From Tolypothrix sp. PCC 7910 (GTDB lineage Bacteria; Cyanobacteriota; Cyanobacteriia; Cyanobacteriales; Nostocaceae): DNA of 64,000 nucleotides. Location: positions 3,287,501-3,351,500 of the forward strand of contig NZ_CP050440.1 in assembly GCF_011769525.1 (NCBI RefSeq), given 5' to 3'. Under the pieces are notes generated by a model. That model saw only the letters and a list, made by a program, of their open reading frames with translations. It ran no database searches and had not been told where the DNA came from. Positions 1 to 9,576 of the stretch are shown here, piece after piece (position 1 is the stretch's first letter; each line of letters starts with the position of its first letter). A program made the translations under genes and the position numbers.

Positions 1-76
1 CACCTGTGATTGGTTGATTATTGGTTATTTTTGGTAGATTCATGATTTATATTGTTTCGGCAATCAGATTTCCAAT

Positions 77-1105
77 TTAAACAGTCCGCCAGAAGAAATC
101 TTGATCGATTTGTTGAGTGCGAATCAGATATTCTAGTTGTTTGAGGCGAGTAAAACCTCGAGACTCAAACACTTCTTTTGTCATGTCAATTTGTTTGAAG
201 ACATTATAGAGTTGTTGGGCACCAAGTTGGGCATCCCACTCACACTTGAATCCCGGCAAATTTTGATTAATTTTATCGAATGAAACTCGATAGCTACGGT
301 TGTCAGGATCATGTTTGCCAAAGCTTAATTGACAACCTGTAAACACATCTGCAACTATCTCAGCAATTTGTTTAACTTGATAGTTGCCATTTGTATCGCC
401 AACATTAAAAATTTGGTTGTGAATGACATCTCGGGGTGCTTCTAATGTAGAAATAATGGCTTTACAGATATCCAATATATGCACGAGAGGCCGCCAAGGT
501 GTGCCATCGCTATTCATCTTAATTTCTTTGATTGTCCATGCCCAACCTGATAGATTGTTCAAGACAATATCAAAGCGCATCCTCGGAGAAGCTCCATAGG
601 CTGTAGCATTCCGCAGAAATGTAGGAGAAAAGCTGTCATCAGCAAGCAGCTTCACGTCTTGTTCTACGAGACCTTTGCATTTGGCATAGGCGGTTTGAGG
701 ATTGATAGTAGACTCTTCATCAACATAATCTTCAGTAGCAAAGCCATAGACACTACATGAAGACGTGTACACAAAGCGTCTCACTCCTGCTTCCTTAGCC
801 AGCTTTGCTAAATGTACGGAACCTTTATGGTTGATATCGTAAGTGATAGTCGGGGCTAACTGACCTAAAGGATCGTTAGATAGTTCCGCCATGTGAACGA
901 TCGCATCAACTCCTTCGAGGTCGGAAGTCGTAATATTACGGATATCTTTATTTAAGGTTTTGGCAGTTAGCTCTGTGCCATTGTACAACCAACCTACCTT
1001 ATAAAAGCCCGTATCCACGGCAATAACTTCATAACCTTGTTGTATTAACAGGGGTGCTAATAACGAGCCGATATAACCTTCAGTTCCAGTTACAAGTACT
1101 TTCAT
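77..1105 (-). CDS. NAD-dependent epimerase/dehydratase (extended SDR)
   Basis: Probably interconverts or dehydrates a nucleotide sugar in the cytoplasm. The N-terminus has the Rossmann glycine motif in VTGTEGYIG, an acidic residue after the second strand (AVD), and the SDR active site as TSSCSVYG followed by YAKCK (Tyr-x-x-x-Lys). The length of about 342 residues fits the extended SDR family. An ATG at 1105 is preferred to the upstream ATG at 1162, because the first 19 residues of the longer frame do not resemble any SDR and the Rossmann strand starts right after 1105. The exact substrate cannot be read; the C-terminal part resembles UDP-glucose 4-epimerase-like proteins of surface polysaccharide clusters. 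No partner gene is visible beside it. Confidence 0.85.
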   Translation of the reverse strand: MKVLVTGTEGYIGSLLAPLLIQQGYEVIAVDTGFYKVGWLYNGTELTAKTLNKDIRNITTSDLEGVDAIVHMAELSNDPLGQLAPTITYDINHKGSVHLAKLAKEAGVRRFVYTSSCSVYGFATEDYVDEESTINPQTAYAKCKGLVEQDVKLLADDSFSPTFLRNATAYGASPRMRFDIVLNNLSGWAWTIKEIKMNSDGTPWRPLVHILDICKAIISTLEAPRDVIHNQIFNVGDTNGNYQVKQIAEIVADVFTGCQLSFGKHDPDNRSYRVSFDKINQNLPGFKCEWDAQLGAQQLYNVFKQIDMTKEVFESRGFTRLKQLEYLIRTQQIDQDFFWRTV

Positions 1106-2610
1106 TGTTAAAATTTTCAGCTGTAATTGCGGTTTGCCGATGCTTGGACTCAGTAGAAACACTAGCTAGGATACTTTTCCCTGAGGGCAAAAGCAATACT
1201 TTAAAGATAATTTCATGTTGTAAGAGCACTTCTTCATGTATGCTTTATCAAGCAAATAACTTTGCTACTGATGTAAAGAGAAATCTATTTTAAAAGCCTC
1301 TAAAATCAGATAAAAATACCCTTGCAAAATTGCCAGTCTTCAGGTTCATTCCTGAATTGCTTATAAAATAGTCAAAGCGTAAATAATAGCAATCCTGTAT
1401 TAGACAGAAATTGAAGCTAGCGATCGCCAGCTTCAACTTTCGTCTAAATCGCCAATTGCACGCAGCGACAATACATTGATTGAATTTTTACTTGTAAGTA
1501 GGCATTAATTTAAAATGCTAAGCAAATAATTTATTTATAGGGTTAGCATCGAATCATAAGTTCAACTTTATTCAAAGTATTTATAAACCCAAACTCCCTT
1601 CAATAATGTGGGTAAAAGTTTCATTATTTTGCTCAAGGTAATATCAAGGATATTTAACTAAATACGGCATTTTTTGTGTAAATAAACTGCCATCAGCTGA
1701 TGTTTTGTGGTGGTGCCGAGACAGCTAGAGAACTTATGATACACATCTACGAATTTTGGGTAAGTGCTGTATTTGCAACAATGTACAAGCGATCGCCAAG
1801 CTACTCCACATTTTTATACTACATACCCGAAGTACGGACATACTTGCTGAGACTTAGTGGATACTGTTCATGATGAGTCGTTTTTAACTAGTGTCAGTTG
1901 ATAAAGTGTCACTCACCACATTACTGATTTTGTCAGAGAAAAGATATTCTTAATTAGTGCAAGGAGTGATACCACTTCACAACATGTTTGTCACTAGTTA
2001 TCCTCGTAATGCCCCTCCTTCAGGGGTTATTGCGGATTTCAAATGTTGCATCAAACAAGTGGGTTGGTATAAAGTTATACGGGGAAGCGCTTGAGCTAGC
2101 AAAAATCTCAAGCGCTTTTTCGTGTATAAATAAAAAATTTTCTCTTTACCGTAAAATAAGTAGGTTTTTAAAAGCACACGATCGCCTCAAAGCATCATCC
2201 TAGAACTACCCCTAGATATTGCTTTTGTTCATTTCAATTGCAAACCACTCTCTAGTGATTCTCACTGAGATTCAGCGTTTAGGGGTTTTTGCGGAGATGC
2301 TATCCCATTACTAACAAAATATTTTTATGCACATAAGTTAAAACACATCTATAGGACTCATATTTTATTTTTGAAGTTCATGTAGGATGCGTTGGCAGCG
2401 AGAGTACGGCATCCGTACCAAAGCTTTTCGTGCGTTACAGCTTACTAAGATTTTTTCAGAAATCAAATCGGATTCCTATAAATTACATAACTACCCGTCA
2501 AGGTATCCCTTCGTCATTTGTATTTACATTGGACAAGGGACAAATCACAAATGACAGTCTCTGTGTGAGACTGTGCAACTTAAATGCACACCAAGAACAA
2601 GTATCTTGCC
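1106..2610. other. gene-poor intergenic region
   Basis: About 1.5 kb, AT-rich, with no convincing gene. Short frames at 1988-2203 and nearby lack a ribosome binding site and protein-like composition. It holds a terminator-like hairpin (2085-2120), two copies of a 15-base motif AGGGGTT(A/T)TTGCGGA at 2022-2036 and 2281-2295, and a palindromic GTGCGTTA-type repeat near 2383-2440. The promoter of the epimerase gene must lie at its left edge. Confidence 0.5.
2085..2120 (+). terminator. rho-independent terminator-like hairpin
   Basis: An 11-bp perfect stem, AAGCGCTTGAG (2085-2095) with CTCAAGCGCTT (2107-2117), is followed by a short T run to 2120. No gene ends upstream on this strand, so it may end an untranslated RNA starting somewhere after 1900. 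A small hairpin CCCCT/AGGGG lies at 2012-2026 in that candidate transcript. Confidence 0.5.
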
Positions 2611-2932
2611 TACTAAGTAAGCCAGTAGAAATAAACCAAACTATATTAAGAAACGTAAATAGGCTTGAAATCCTTACCAATGTCGCCACTTGCTTCTCCC
2701 AAGGGGAGACGCTACGCGAACAAGCCGGGGAACCCGTCCAACGCAGTGGCTCACCAATGACCAAGGACAAAGCGCAAAGTCGAGCCAGTCGTGTGGGCGG
2801 GTCTCCCGGCTTGAACGAACTGGCGTTGAGCGGAGGTTTCCTCCGTACACCGAAGGGGTTGCCGCAGGCATCAGAACTTTGTAAGAATGACAGCCACAGC
2901 CAGTTATCTTTGATTTCGCCGACCTACTTATA
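2611..2932 (+). repeat. MITE-like nested repeat, copy A
   Basis: Non-coding repeat of about 320 bp. A second copy lies at 33826-34095 in the opposite orientation. The ends are imperfect terminal inverted repeats: the right end read in reverse, TATAAGTAGGTCGGCG, resembles the left end of copy B read in reverse, ATAAGTAAGTCGGTGG. Copy A carries an extra insert of about 75 bp (around 2683-2757) with its own inverted ends GCCACT/AGTGGC. The frames running through it on both strands are repeat-derived and are not annotated as genes. There is no transposase, so any movement would need one in trans. Confidence 0.8.
2683..2757 (+). repeat. small repeat inserted inside the MITE-like copy A
   Basis: This segment is absent from copy B at the matching point (ACCAATGACCAAGGAC in A, AACAATGACTAAGGAC in B). 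It begins CGCCACTTGCT and ends CGCAGTGGCT, so the ends form a short inverted repeat. It contains CCAAGGGGAGACGCTACGCG, a sequence type widely dispersed in Nostoc-like genomes. Related pieces occur near 34168-34214 and 16640-16672. Confidence 0.7.
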
Positions 2933-2959
2933 GGTGTACCACACGCCTTCAAAAATATA

Positions 2960-2990
2960 AGGTGCGTTAGCCTACGGCATAACACACCCT
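2960..2990. repeat. small palindromic repeat
   Basis: AGGTGCGTTA and TAACACACCCT face each other around a 10-base centre. The same GTGCGTTA-type palindrome appears in degraded form near 2383-2440. It lies just past the 3' end of leuS and could also act as its terminator, though it has no clear T run on that strand. Confidence 0.5.
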
Positions 2991-3021
2991 AAAAAACTAA
3001 TAGCTGGTATTGTTGCGATTC

Positions 3022-5649
3022 TTAGCCAATGACAAAATTCACCAATTTTCCAGGTACAACAATCACCTTTTTAATTTCTTTGCCTTCAATGTAACGCTGA
3101 GCAACTTCTGATTCTCTGGCATATTTCTCTAAAGCAGCTTTATCTGCTTGCGATGGCACTTGAATTGCACCGCGAGTTTTACCCATGATTTGAATTACCA
3201 AAGTAATCTCATCAGCTACCAACGCCGCAGGATCAAAAGCTGGCCAAGTTTGGGTGTGGACAGAATCGCTGTTACCCAACAAATGCCACAATTCATCAGC
3301 AATATGTGGAGCAAAGGGAGCAAGCAATATCACTAAAGTCTCAATTCCTTCCGCATAGATTGGTGAAGTTTTACTGCTGCTATCAGTTAGCGCATTACTC
3401 AACTTCATCAATTCCGAAATAGCTGTATTGAATTGATATTCATCCTCTACATCTTCTGTAACTGCTTGGATAGCAGTGTGAATTGCTCGCCGTAATTCTT
3501 TTTCCGGCTTAGTCAAATTAGAGATATCGGCTTTCTTCTTCGATACCCCAGCGGCAATATAATCAGTTACCAAGCGCCAAACCCGATTCAAAAACCGGAA
3601 TTGCCCTTCTACATCAGCTTCATCCCATTCCAAATCTTTTTCTGGTGGCGCTTTAAACAAGATGAACATCCGCGCTGTGTCTATACCATATTTGCTAATT
3701 ACATCTTCTGGTGCAACACCATTACCTTTAGATTTAGACATGGTGGCATACAGACGTTGCAATGGTTCGCCTGTCTGAGGATCTCGCGGGTTAGCAGGAT
3801 CTACTAAATGAGAAGCAATCCATTTATCTTTGCCGCCCTTATTGGGATTCATGTAAGTTAAACCCTGAACCATCCCTTGAGTCAAGAGACGTTGGAAAGG
3901 TTCATCAAAGCTCAACAAGCCTCTATCTCGCAGCACCTTAGTAAAGAACCGCGAATACAACAAATGTAAAATTGCGTGTTCAATTCCACCCACATACTGA
4001 TCCACTGGCATCCAGTCGTTGGTTTGACTGGAATCAAACACCTGTTGTTCGTTTTTCGCGTCAGTAAACCGCAAGAAATACCACGAAGAATCAATAAAGG
4101 TATCCATCGTGTCCGTTTCTCGCTTCGCTGGAGTGCCACAAGTCGGACAAGGCACATTTACCCAACTTTCTAACTGAGTCAAAGGAGAACCACCACGTCC
4201 AGTAAATTCCACTTCTTCTGGTAACTGAACAGGTAAATCTTTGTCAGGAACTGGTACTATGCCACAGTTGGGACAGTGAATCACAGGGATTGGCGCACCC
4301 CAATACCGTTGCCGCGAAATTAACCAATCACGCAGGCGATATTGCACTCGTGCTTTGCCAAAACCTTGCTGTTCAGCATATTCAACGATTGCTTGCATGG
4401 CATCTGTAGAAGCCATGCCACTAAATTGACCAGAATTAATTAAAATTCCTGGTTCTGTATATGCTTCGTTGTATTCAACCTGAATAATGTTGGAGACTTC
4501 ACCGTCTTCATCCGGAGTTGTGGTATTGAAATCTTTATCTGCAACTGCCTCCGGTTCGACAATGACAAACTCAATTGGCAAATTATATTTATTGGCAAAC
4601 TTGAAATCTCGCGCATCGTGGGCAGGTACACCCATGACTGCACCTGTACCATACTCATACAGTACATAATCAGCGATCCAGATTGGCAGTTCTTCCCCAG
4701 TAAAGGGGTTAATGGCCTTACCGCCTGTAGGAATCCCACGCTTCGGTTTATCTTCCGCAGTCCGTTCCAATTCGCTTTGATTGGCAACTTCTTGCACAAA
4801 AACATCTACTGCTGCTTGCTGCTCTTTTTTGGTAACGCGCTTGGTTAAGGGATGCTCTGGTGCTAATACCAAATAGCTCACGCCATAAACTGTATCTGGG
4901 CGTGTAGTATAGACGCTAATTTTCTCATCTAACCCCACAATGGGAAACTCTAAATAGGCACCTGTAGATTTGCCAATCCAGTTAGCCTGCATCAATTTGA
5001 CACGTTCTGGCCAACCTGTCAGTTTATCCAGGTCATTGAGTAATTCTTCGGCGTAGTCAGTAATCTTGAAAAACCACTGCCTTAATAATTTACGCTCAAC
5101 TTTTGCCCCACTGCGCCAAGAACGCCCTTCATTATCAACTTGCTCGTTAGCCAATACAGTTTGATCGATGGGGTCCCAGTTAACAGCAGCTTCTTTTTGA
5201 TAAGCCAAGCCAGCTTGCAAAAATTGCAAGAAAATCCATTGTGTCCACTTGTAATAGTCTGGTGAACAGGTAGCAACTTCGCAATCCCAGTCAATAGACA
5301 ACCCAAGACGCTGCAATTGCTGTCGCATCTGGGAAATATTTTGATAAGTCCACTTGGCTGGCGGTACACCACGGTCAATAGCGGCGTTTTCTGCTGGTAA
5401 GCCAAAGGCATCCCAACCCATTGGATGGAGTACTCGATACCCTTGCATTCGCTTGAGGCGGGCGATCACATCAGTAATAGTATAATTACGAACGTGGCCC
5501 ATGTGTAGGCTACCCGATGGGTAGGGGAACATGGATAAAGCGTAGAACTTTGGCTTGGCGCTATTTGTAGGGGTTTTATCTAAGCCCAGTTCAGCCCATG
5601 TTTGTTGCCATTTTTCCTCAATTGCTGCGGGGTTATATCGGGAATCCAC
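3022..5649 (-). CDS. leuS: leucyl-tRNA synthetase
   Basis: Charges tRNA-Leu with leucine in the cytoplasm (class I aminoacyl-tRNA synthetase). The HIGH signature is HMGH near residue 50 in [15 protein letters not shown], and the KMSKS signature is MSKSK near residue 638. The CP1 editing domain lies between them ([13 protein letters not shown] near 250), and two CPxCG pairs of the zinc-binding insert are near 463 and 505. The length of 875 residues is normal for a bacterial LeuRS. The GTG at 5649 is chosen over the TTG one codon upstream, because AGGAG at 5659-5663 lies nine bases before it. It is divergent from the gene at 5737. Confidence 0.98.
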   Translation of the reverse strand: MDSRYNPAAIEEKWQQTWAELGLDKTPTNSAKPKFYALSMFPYPSGSLHMGHVRNYTITDVIARLKRMQGYRVLHPMGWDAFGLPAENAAIDRGVPPAKWTYQNISQMRQQLQRLGLSIDWDCEVATCSPDYYKWTQWIFLQFLQAGLAYQKEAAVNWDPIDQTVLANEQVDNEGRSWRSGAKVERKLLRQWFFKITDYAEELLNDLDKLTGWPERVKLMQANWIGKSTGAYLEFPIVGLDEKISVYTTRPDTVYGVSYLVLAPEHPLTKRVTKKEQQAAVDVFVQEVANQSELERTAEDKPKRGIPTGGKAINPFTGEELPIWIADYVLYEYGTGAVMGVPAHDARDFKFANKYNLPIEFVIVEPEAVADKDFNTTTPDEDGEVSNIIQVEYNEAYTEPGILINSGQFSGMASTDAMQAIVEYAEQQGFGKARVQYRLRDWLISRQRYWGAPIPVIHCPNCGIVPVPDKDLPVQLPEEVEFTGRGGSPLTQLESWVNVPCPTCGTPAKRETDTMDTFIDSSWYFLRFTDAKNEQQVFDSSQTNDWMPVDQYVGGIEHAILHLLYSRFFTKVLRDRGLLSFDEPFQRLLTQGMVQGLTYMNPNKGGKDKWIASHLVDPANPRDPQTGEPLQRLYATMSKSKGNGVAPEDVISKYGIDTARMFILFKAPPEKDLEWDEADVEGQFRFLNRVWRLVTDYIAAGVSKKKADISNLTKPEKELRRAIHTAIQAVTEDVEDEYQFNTAISELMKLSNALTDSSSKTSPIYAEGIETLVILLAPFAPHIADELWHLLGNSDSVHTQTWPAFDPAALVADEITLVIQIMGKTRGAIQVPSQADKAALEKYARESEVAQRYIEGKEIKKVIVVPGKLVNFVIG

Positions 5650-5736
5650 CAAAAAATGCTCCTACTGGAATCTTGTTCTATGTCTGCCTCCATATTGTAA
5701 TGGTAGGCAAACAATTTCAGTTGGGTAAAATAGGCT

Positions 5737-6189
5737 ATGACTGAATTAAAAATAAAATTTTCTGGAATTTTGCGTGTCTTTGTTTACGGCACTCTCAAAC
5801 CAGGTGAAGTTAATTATCAAAAATACTGTGCTGGCAAAGTCATAGATGCCAAAAGAGCTATAGCCCGAGGCAAACTATTTGCGCTACCAATGGGCTATCC
5901 TGCTATGACTTTAGAAGATAGCCAAGTTCAAGGATATTTACTTTCTTTTAAAGACTCAAAAGTTCTAAGTCAGCTAGATAATCTGGAAGATTACCAGCCG
6001 CAGCGACAAATATCGGAAAATCTCTATAATCGCCAGGAGATTGAGATTTTCAACCTCCAAGGCTTATCCTTGGGTTGGGCTTGGACTTATTTTATGTCGC
6101 CAGATCGGGTTCAGCAGCTAGGAGGTATTCTGCAACCTGATGGCTGGTGGACTGGCTGCGGTTTAACTGCCAGCGACCTGCCGTCATGA
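5737..6189 (+). CDS. gamma-glutamylcyclotransferase-like family protein
   Basis: A 150-residue protein of the GGCT/BtrG/AIG2-like fold. The hallmark substrate-loop motif is seen as VFVYGTLKPGEVNY near residues 15-28, and the second conserved block is LDNLEDYQP near residues 88-96. Members release 5-oxoproline from gamma-glutamyl amines or are of unknown substrate; the reaction here cannot be told from sequence alone. The gene converges on the anti-sigma factor gene, with only 28 bp between stop codons. No signal peptide or membrane segment is seen, so it should be cytoplasmic. Confidence 0.8.
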   Translation: MTELKIKFSGILRVFVYGTLKPGEVNYQKYCAGKVIDAKRAIARGKLFALPMGYPAMTLEDSQVQGYLLSFKDSKVLSQLDNLEDYQPQRQISENLYNRQEIEIFNLQGLSLGWAWTYFMSPDRVQQLGGILQPDGWWTGCGLTASDLPS

Positions 6190-6217
6190 CTTACCAATTA
6201 ACGGCTAAATTCAGTGA

Positions 6218-6838
6218 TTAGTTAATATTCTGCTCAAGATGTCCTTGTTTAGGTTGTTCTTGATGCACTGGTTTTGTCGGAGAGGCAATTGCTGCTTTAG
6301 GAATTTCAATAACTGGGTTATTGATGGCCACCATCAAAGGTGACTCGGGAACCACAGGTTCTGGTATGGCTTCTTGTCTAGGTTCTATGCGTTGTTGCGC
6401 TAGTTGCAAAGTCTTGGTGTCTCCACCTGGAATAATCCCAGCTAGTGAGCCAATGACAACAGCAGCAACAGTAGCACCGCCAAATGCCCAAGCTATCTTA
6501 GAACGTCGGCGGATACGTGTCATCACCTGCTCAACAGTTTTTTCTATCGGCTGTTCGCAGGACGGAACTGGCATTGCCCGCAAGCCTTGCCGTAGGGTTA
6601 ACAATCGCGAATACAAGCACTTAACGGCAGCATCGGTTGCTAGCCATTCTTCTACTTGCCTACGTTCAGCAGCTGTAACCTCTCCATCGAGGTAAGCACT
6701 TAATAACTCGAAGCGATCGCGCTTCACCATATCATCCATAGCACCCGTTGATTCATTGGTAGGCTTAGCCATTCCATCAGCTAACTCTTGATATATTTGC
6801 CAGCGAGAACGGTCATCAAACTGAGAATCAGTAGTCAT
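6218..6838 (-). CDS. membrane anti-sigma factor, probable SigG partner
   Basis: A 206-residue protein with an RseA/anti-sigma type N-terminal helical domain (FELLSAYLDGEVTAAERR near residues 43-60, where the xYLDGE motif is typical). One transmembrane segment follows (IAWAFGGATVAAVVIG, about 114-135), and then a Pro-rich extracytoplasmic tail. It lies 168 bp downstream of the ECF sigma factor gene in the same direction, the usual arrangement of a sigma/anti-sigma pair. The inferred role is to hold the sigma factor at the membrane until an envelope or redox signal releases it. No zinc-binding HxxxCxxC motif is seen, so this is not a ZAS-type anti-sigma factor. Confidence 0.8.
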   Translation of the reverse strand: MTTDSQFDDRSRWQIYQELADGMAKPTNESTGAMDDMVKRDRFELLSAYLDGEVTAAERRQVEEWLATDAAVKCLYSRLLTLRQGLRAMPVPSCEQPIEKTVEQVMTRIRRRSKIAWAFGGATVAAVVIGSLAGIIPGGDTKTLQLAQQRIEPRQEAIPEPVVPESPLMVAINNPVIEIPKAAIASPTKPVHQEQPKQGHLEQNIN

Positions 6839-7005
6839 CTTAACATTATTACCAATTCATACACGGGTAAAGACAGCGAATATTTTTGGGAAATTCATCA
6901 ATTTTCTTCCTAATGGCAGAGTGCCTTTAAAATTTCTACACACTTATTAATCTTTATTAATTAATACTTAAGTTCTGCCATTTGGCAGAGGAAAGATACT
7001 GTAAA

Positions 7006-7662
7006 TTAAGCATCTAGATAGTTTTGCAACTGAGCTTGCAATCTAGATCTAGCTCTAGCGATTCTTGACTTCACAGTTCCCAAAGAAACTCCAGTAATTT
7101 CGGCAATTTCTTCATATGCCAAACCTTCGATTTCTCTGAGCACAATTGTCGTGCGAAATACTTCGGGTAAATCCGCGATTGCTTCTCGTAGTTGCTCGTA
7201 AAATTCTCTAGTTGTCAGTTCTTCCTCTGGGCCTGGGGTATCTCCAGCAATTTCCCAATCCATCTCACCATCATCTACCGAGCGGGGAGCATCCAGGGAC
7301 AAGGGGCTAACAACCCGTTTGCGTTTGCGTAACTCGTCGTAAAACAAGTTTGTTGCAATCCGGCTTAACCAGCCCCGAAATTTAGATGGTTCTTGCAGTC
7401 GGTTAATATTCCGATATACGCGAATCCAAACTTCCTGAGCCAAATCAGCTCTGTCAGCCCAATCTGGTGCTAAGTGATATAACACCCTATCGACTTGAGT
7501 TTGATAGCGGCGCAGTAGTTCTGCAAACGCAGCACGATCAGGGCGCAGCCCGACTTGACAGCGCAGAATTAAATCGTGATTAGAGAGTTTGTCAACTTGC
7601 ACTGATGCTTCCGAAAAATTCGCATCAACCGTTGACCAGGATACAGTAATCGATTGACTCAT
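7006..7662 (-). CDS. sigG: ECF (group 3) RNA polymerase sigma factor, SigG-like
   Basis: A sigma-70 family protein of the ECF class with regions 2 and 4 only. Region 2 includes DLAQEVWIRVYRNINRL and WLSRIATNLFYDELRKRKR; region 4 ends in the helix-turn-helix YEEIAEITGVSLGTVKSRIAR. It directs RNA polymerase to a small regulon. The paired anti-sigma gene downstream and the overall sequence fit the cyanobacterial SigG type, which is a family-level judgement. The ATG at 7662 (MSQSITV) is preferred, but an in-frame ATG at 7686 adds eight residues and cannot be excluded, since neither has a good Shine-Dalgarno. The gene for an L,D-transpeptidase lies upstream on the other strand. Confidence 0.88.
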   Translation of the reverse strand: MSQSITVSWSTVDANFSEASVQVDKLSNHDLILRCQVGLRPDRAAFAELLRRYQTQVDRVLYHLAPDWADRADLAQEVWIRVYRNINRLQEPSKFRGWLSRIATNLFYDELRKRKRVVSPLSLDAPRSVDDGEMDWEIAGDTPGPEEELTTREFYEQLREAIADLPEVFRTTIVLREIEGLAYEEIAEITGVSLGTVKSRIARARSRLQAQLQNYLDA

Positions 7663-7686
7663 AGATCGTACTGGCTTGTAAATCAT

Positions 7687-8202
7687 CCCTTACTATTAGA
7701 CCTGGTAATTGCCAGGAAGTTCCGCAATTAGGGACGGATTTATTACTGGAACAATGAAGTGTATAAGTTTGAGCCAATATTAAGCAATGAAGAGAGCTTA
7801 TATTTGACTCAATTAATTGCAGGATAAAGGTTTCAGACAGAATTCGCTAAATGTTAAAGACACAGCAATGTTACTGACATTTGTGCAATTAGCGGCATCT
7901 GACCTCATACGCTTGACATAAATACTGAAGAGTGTGTAAAGCATATAAGGAAAATTGGGATTGGTGATTTTTACCTTATTGGCTCTGCTTCTTTATCGCC
8001 TTGTACCTTTACCTACTGGCTATTTAGAGCCAGCAAATTGCCATTGAAGCAGTGCAAGTCTTTAGGAATTAGGGGCGCGACTATTCTTCCCCAAAAAATC
8101 CTTGAAAAACTAAAATAGGCAAAGTTTTGAATATCAGCAACATTTTCCCTAGGGGCAAAATCATAATTTTCGCATTTTCAGATGTTGTAGCTGCTTGGAC
8201 TT
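7687..8202. other. intergenic region upstream of the sigma factor gene
   Basis: About 515 bp without a supportable gene. It should hold the sigma factor promoter. A TTGACA at 7914-7919 on the plus strand is the only clear -35-like hexamer, with no good -10 partner at the usual spacing. No repeat family member was recognised. Confidence 0.4.
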
Positions 8203-8355
8203 TTATTTATTTGGTGTTGTGACTAGAATTGTTGCTGATGTTTCTAGATGCGGCTGATAATTGGTACCTGTCTTTTGTTGATCTGGTACACGAACTTGCA
8301 AAAAGAAATTAAGGGAAAATGTGATTGTGATTGCTAGCAATAGTTTTTCAAACAT
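8203..8355 (-). CDS. small hypothetical membrane or exported peptide (50 aa)
   Basis: A short frame starting at an ATG at 8355 with an excellent ribosome binding site (GGGAGGAAGACC then ATG). The N-terminus, MFEKLLLAITITFSLNFFLQ, reads like a signal peptide or membrane anchor. The remaining 30 residues are polar, with Thr and Pro near the C-terminus. The frame stays open to 8493, but the segment before 8355 is not protein-like and the ribosome site favours the shorter form. Function is not recognised. It is divergent from the L,D-transpeptidase gene and may be an envelope peptide, but that is only positional inference. Confidence 0.5.
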   Translation of the reverse strand: MFEKLLLAITITFSLNFFLQVRVPDQQKTGTNYQPHLETSATILVTTPNK

Positions 8356-8592
8356 GGTCTTCCTCCCACCCACACCATTAATGATTGATTGCTGCACCTC
8401 AAAAGTTTCAAGGAGTGAAGTCTTGCATCTAAAAATTTGCTGGTTTAGACTTCCGCATAGCCTTAGTGTGCCCACTGGTATTTGTAAATTCATAAGGAAA
8501 TTAAGAAGTATTTATAAATTTTTGATGATTGGATGACTCAGTACATCTAATTAACCAACAGATATGTCAGGGATTAAAAATAGGTGGTGGCA

Positions 8593-9411
8593 ATGATAAG
8601 AAATGTAACTGTAACGCGGATAATCATGTGGCTCTGTTTTGGGACAGCAATCTTATCTCTGGCTGTCCATTGGCGCGTTATGTCCACAGGGCAACAGTTT
8701 GAGCCTTTAGCCTCCAGCAAGGATAATCAGGAAAAATTACCCAAAAGAGGTCTAGGAGCTACCGCGTTTGGTGCATCTGTACTTCCTGATGAATCTACTC
8801 AGAGGATGTCTATATCTAACCAATCCTCGACAACAAAGTTTCATAATACTAATTCGGGAACAGTCAATAAAAATGTAGCTAGAGCAACTGATGACTCCCA
8901 AAATACGCGGCTAGTGTCGCCAGAACAAAAAAAGAACTCTACTCTGTCTTTTCTGCCACAGTCTTTGTTACCGCAGGTTTTAGCTCAACCAAAATCATCT
9001 AATACTAATAAGTCGATATCTGGTGACAGAAAAGTAGTAGTTGATTTAAGCGATCGCCGCGCCTATGTTTACCGTTCAGATGTAGTTATAGCCAGCTATC
9101 CCATTGCAGTGGGTAAAAAGGGTTGGGATACGCCTACAGGTTCTTTCCAAGTGCATCATATGCAACATGACCCGATATGGCGACATCCAATTACTGATAA
9201 AGTGTTTGCAGCAGGCCCTGATAGCCCCCTGGGAGACCGATGGATTGGATTTTGGTCAGATGGACATAATGAAATTGGTTTTCACGGCACACCAGATACT
9301 AATGCTTTAGGAACTGCGATTTCTCACGGTTGTTTAAGAATGCGTAATCCTGATGTCCGTTTGCTTTATGAGCAAGTGAAGGTAGGGACACCAGTGATAG
9401 TACAAGATTGA
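8593..9411 (+). CDS. L,D-transpeptidase (YkuD domain), membrane-anchored
   Basis: Predicted periplasmic cross-linker of peptidoglycan (3-3 cross-links) or of proteins to peptidoglycan. The N-terminal membrane anchor is IIMWLCFGTAILSLAVHW, followed by a long Ser/Thr/Gln-rich linker of about 120 residues and a C-terminal YkuD domain. The catalytic signature is intact: FHGTPDTNALGTAISHGCLRM, giving the His, the second His and the nucleophile Cys. The ATG at 8593 is preferred over GTG codons at 8584 and 8587, because AGGTGG lies just ahead at 8582-8587. The envelope theme matches the M23 peptidase at 10241 and the nearby ECF sigma factor, which may control it. Confidence 0.88.
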   Translation: MIRNVTVTRIIMWLCFGTAILSLAVHWRVMSTGQQFEPLASSKDNQEKLPKRGLGATAFGASVLPDESTQRMSISNQSSTTKFHNTNSGTVNKNVARATDDSQNTRLVSPEQKKNSTLSFLPQSLLPQVLAQPKSSNTNKSISGDRKVVVDLSDRRAYVYRSDVVIASYPIAVGKKGWDTPTGSFQVHHMQHDPIWRHPITDKVFAAGPDSPLGDRWIGFWSDGHNEIGFHGTPDTNALGTAISHGCLRMRNPDVRLLYEQVKVGTPVIVQD

Positions 9412-9439
9412 TTTATTTAAGAGGAGGCATTGCAGTATT

Positions 9440-9476
9440 CTCCCTTGGCGCAGCGTCTCGTAGAGCAGGGGAGATA
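9440..9476. repeat. small hairpin repeat fragment
   Basis: TCTCCC and GGGGAGA enclose a core GCGCAGCGTCTCGTAGAGC. The core is related to the GGGAGACGCTACGCG piece inside the repeat at 2683-2757. It lies 30 bp past the L,D-transpeptidase stop and may also act as its terminator. Confidence 0.45.
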
Positions 9477-9576
9477 ACAAGGACAATGGGATTTCCCCAG
9501 ATCAAGCAGGTGATGTTCAAGAGTCAACGGTCAACTGAGCATTAACAGTTGACCTGGGACTGGAGACTCTTGAGCA

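Noticed and set aside
1988-2203. 71-codon frame in the large gap
   Set aside because: It crosses the terminator-like hairpin and shows no family resemblance or ribosome site.
2430-2933. Long frames on both strands across 2430-2985
   Set aside because: They run through the MITE-like repeat and have no ribosome site or protein-like composition.
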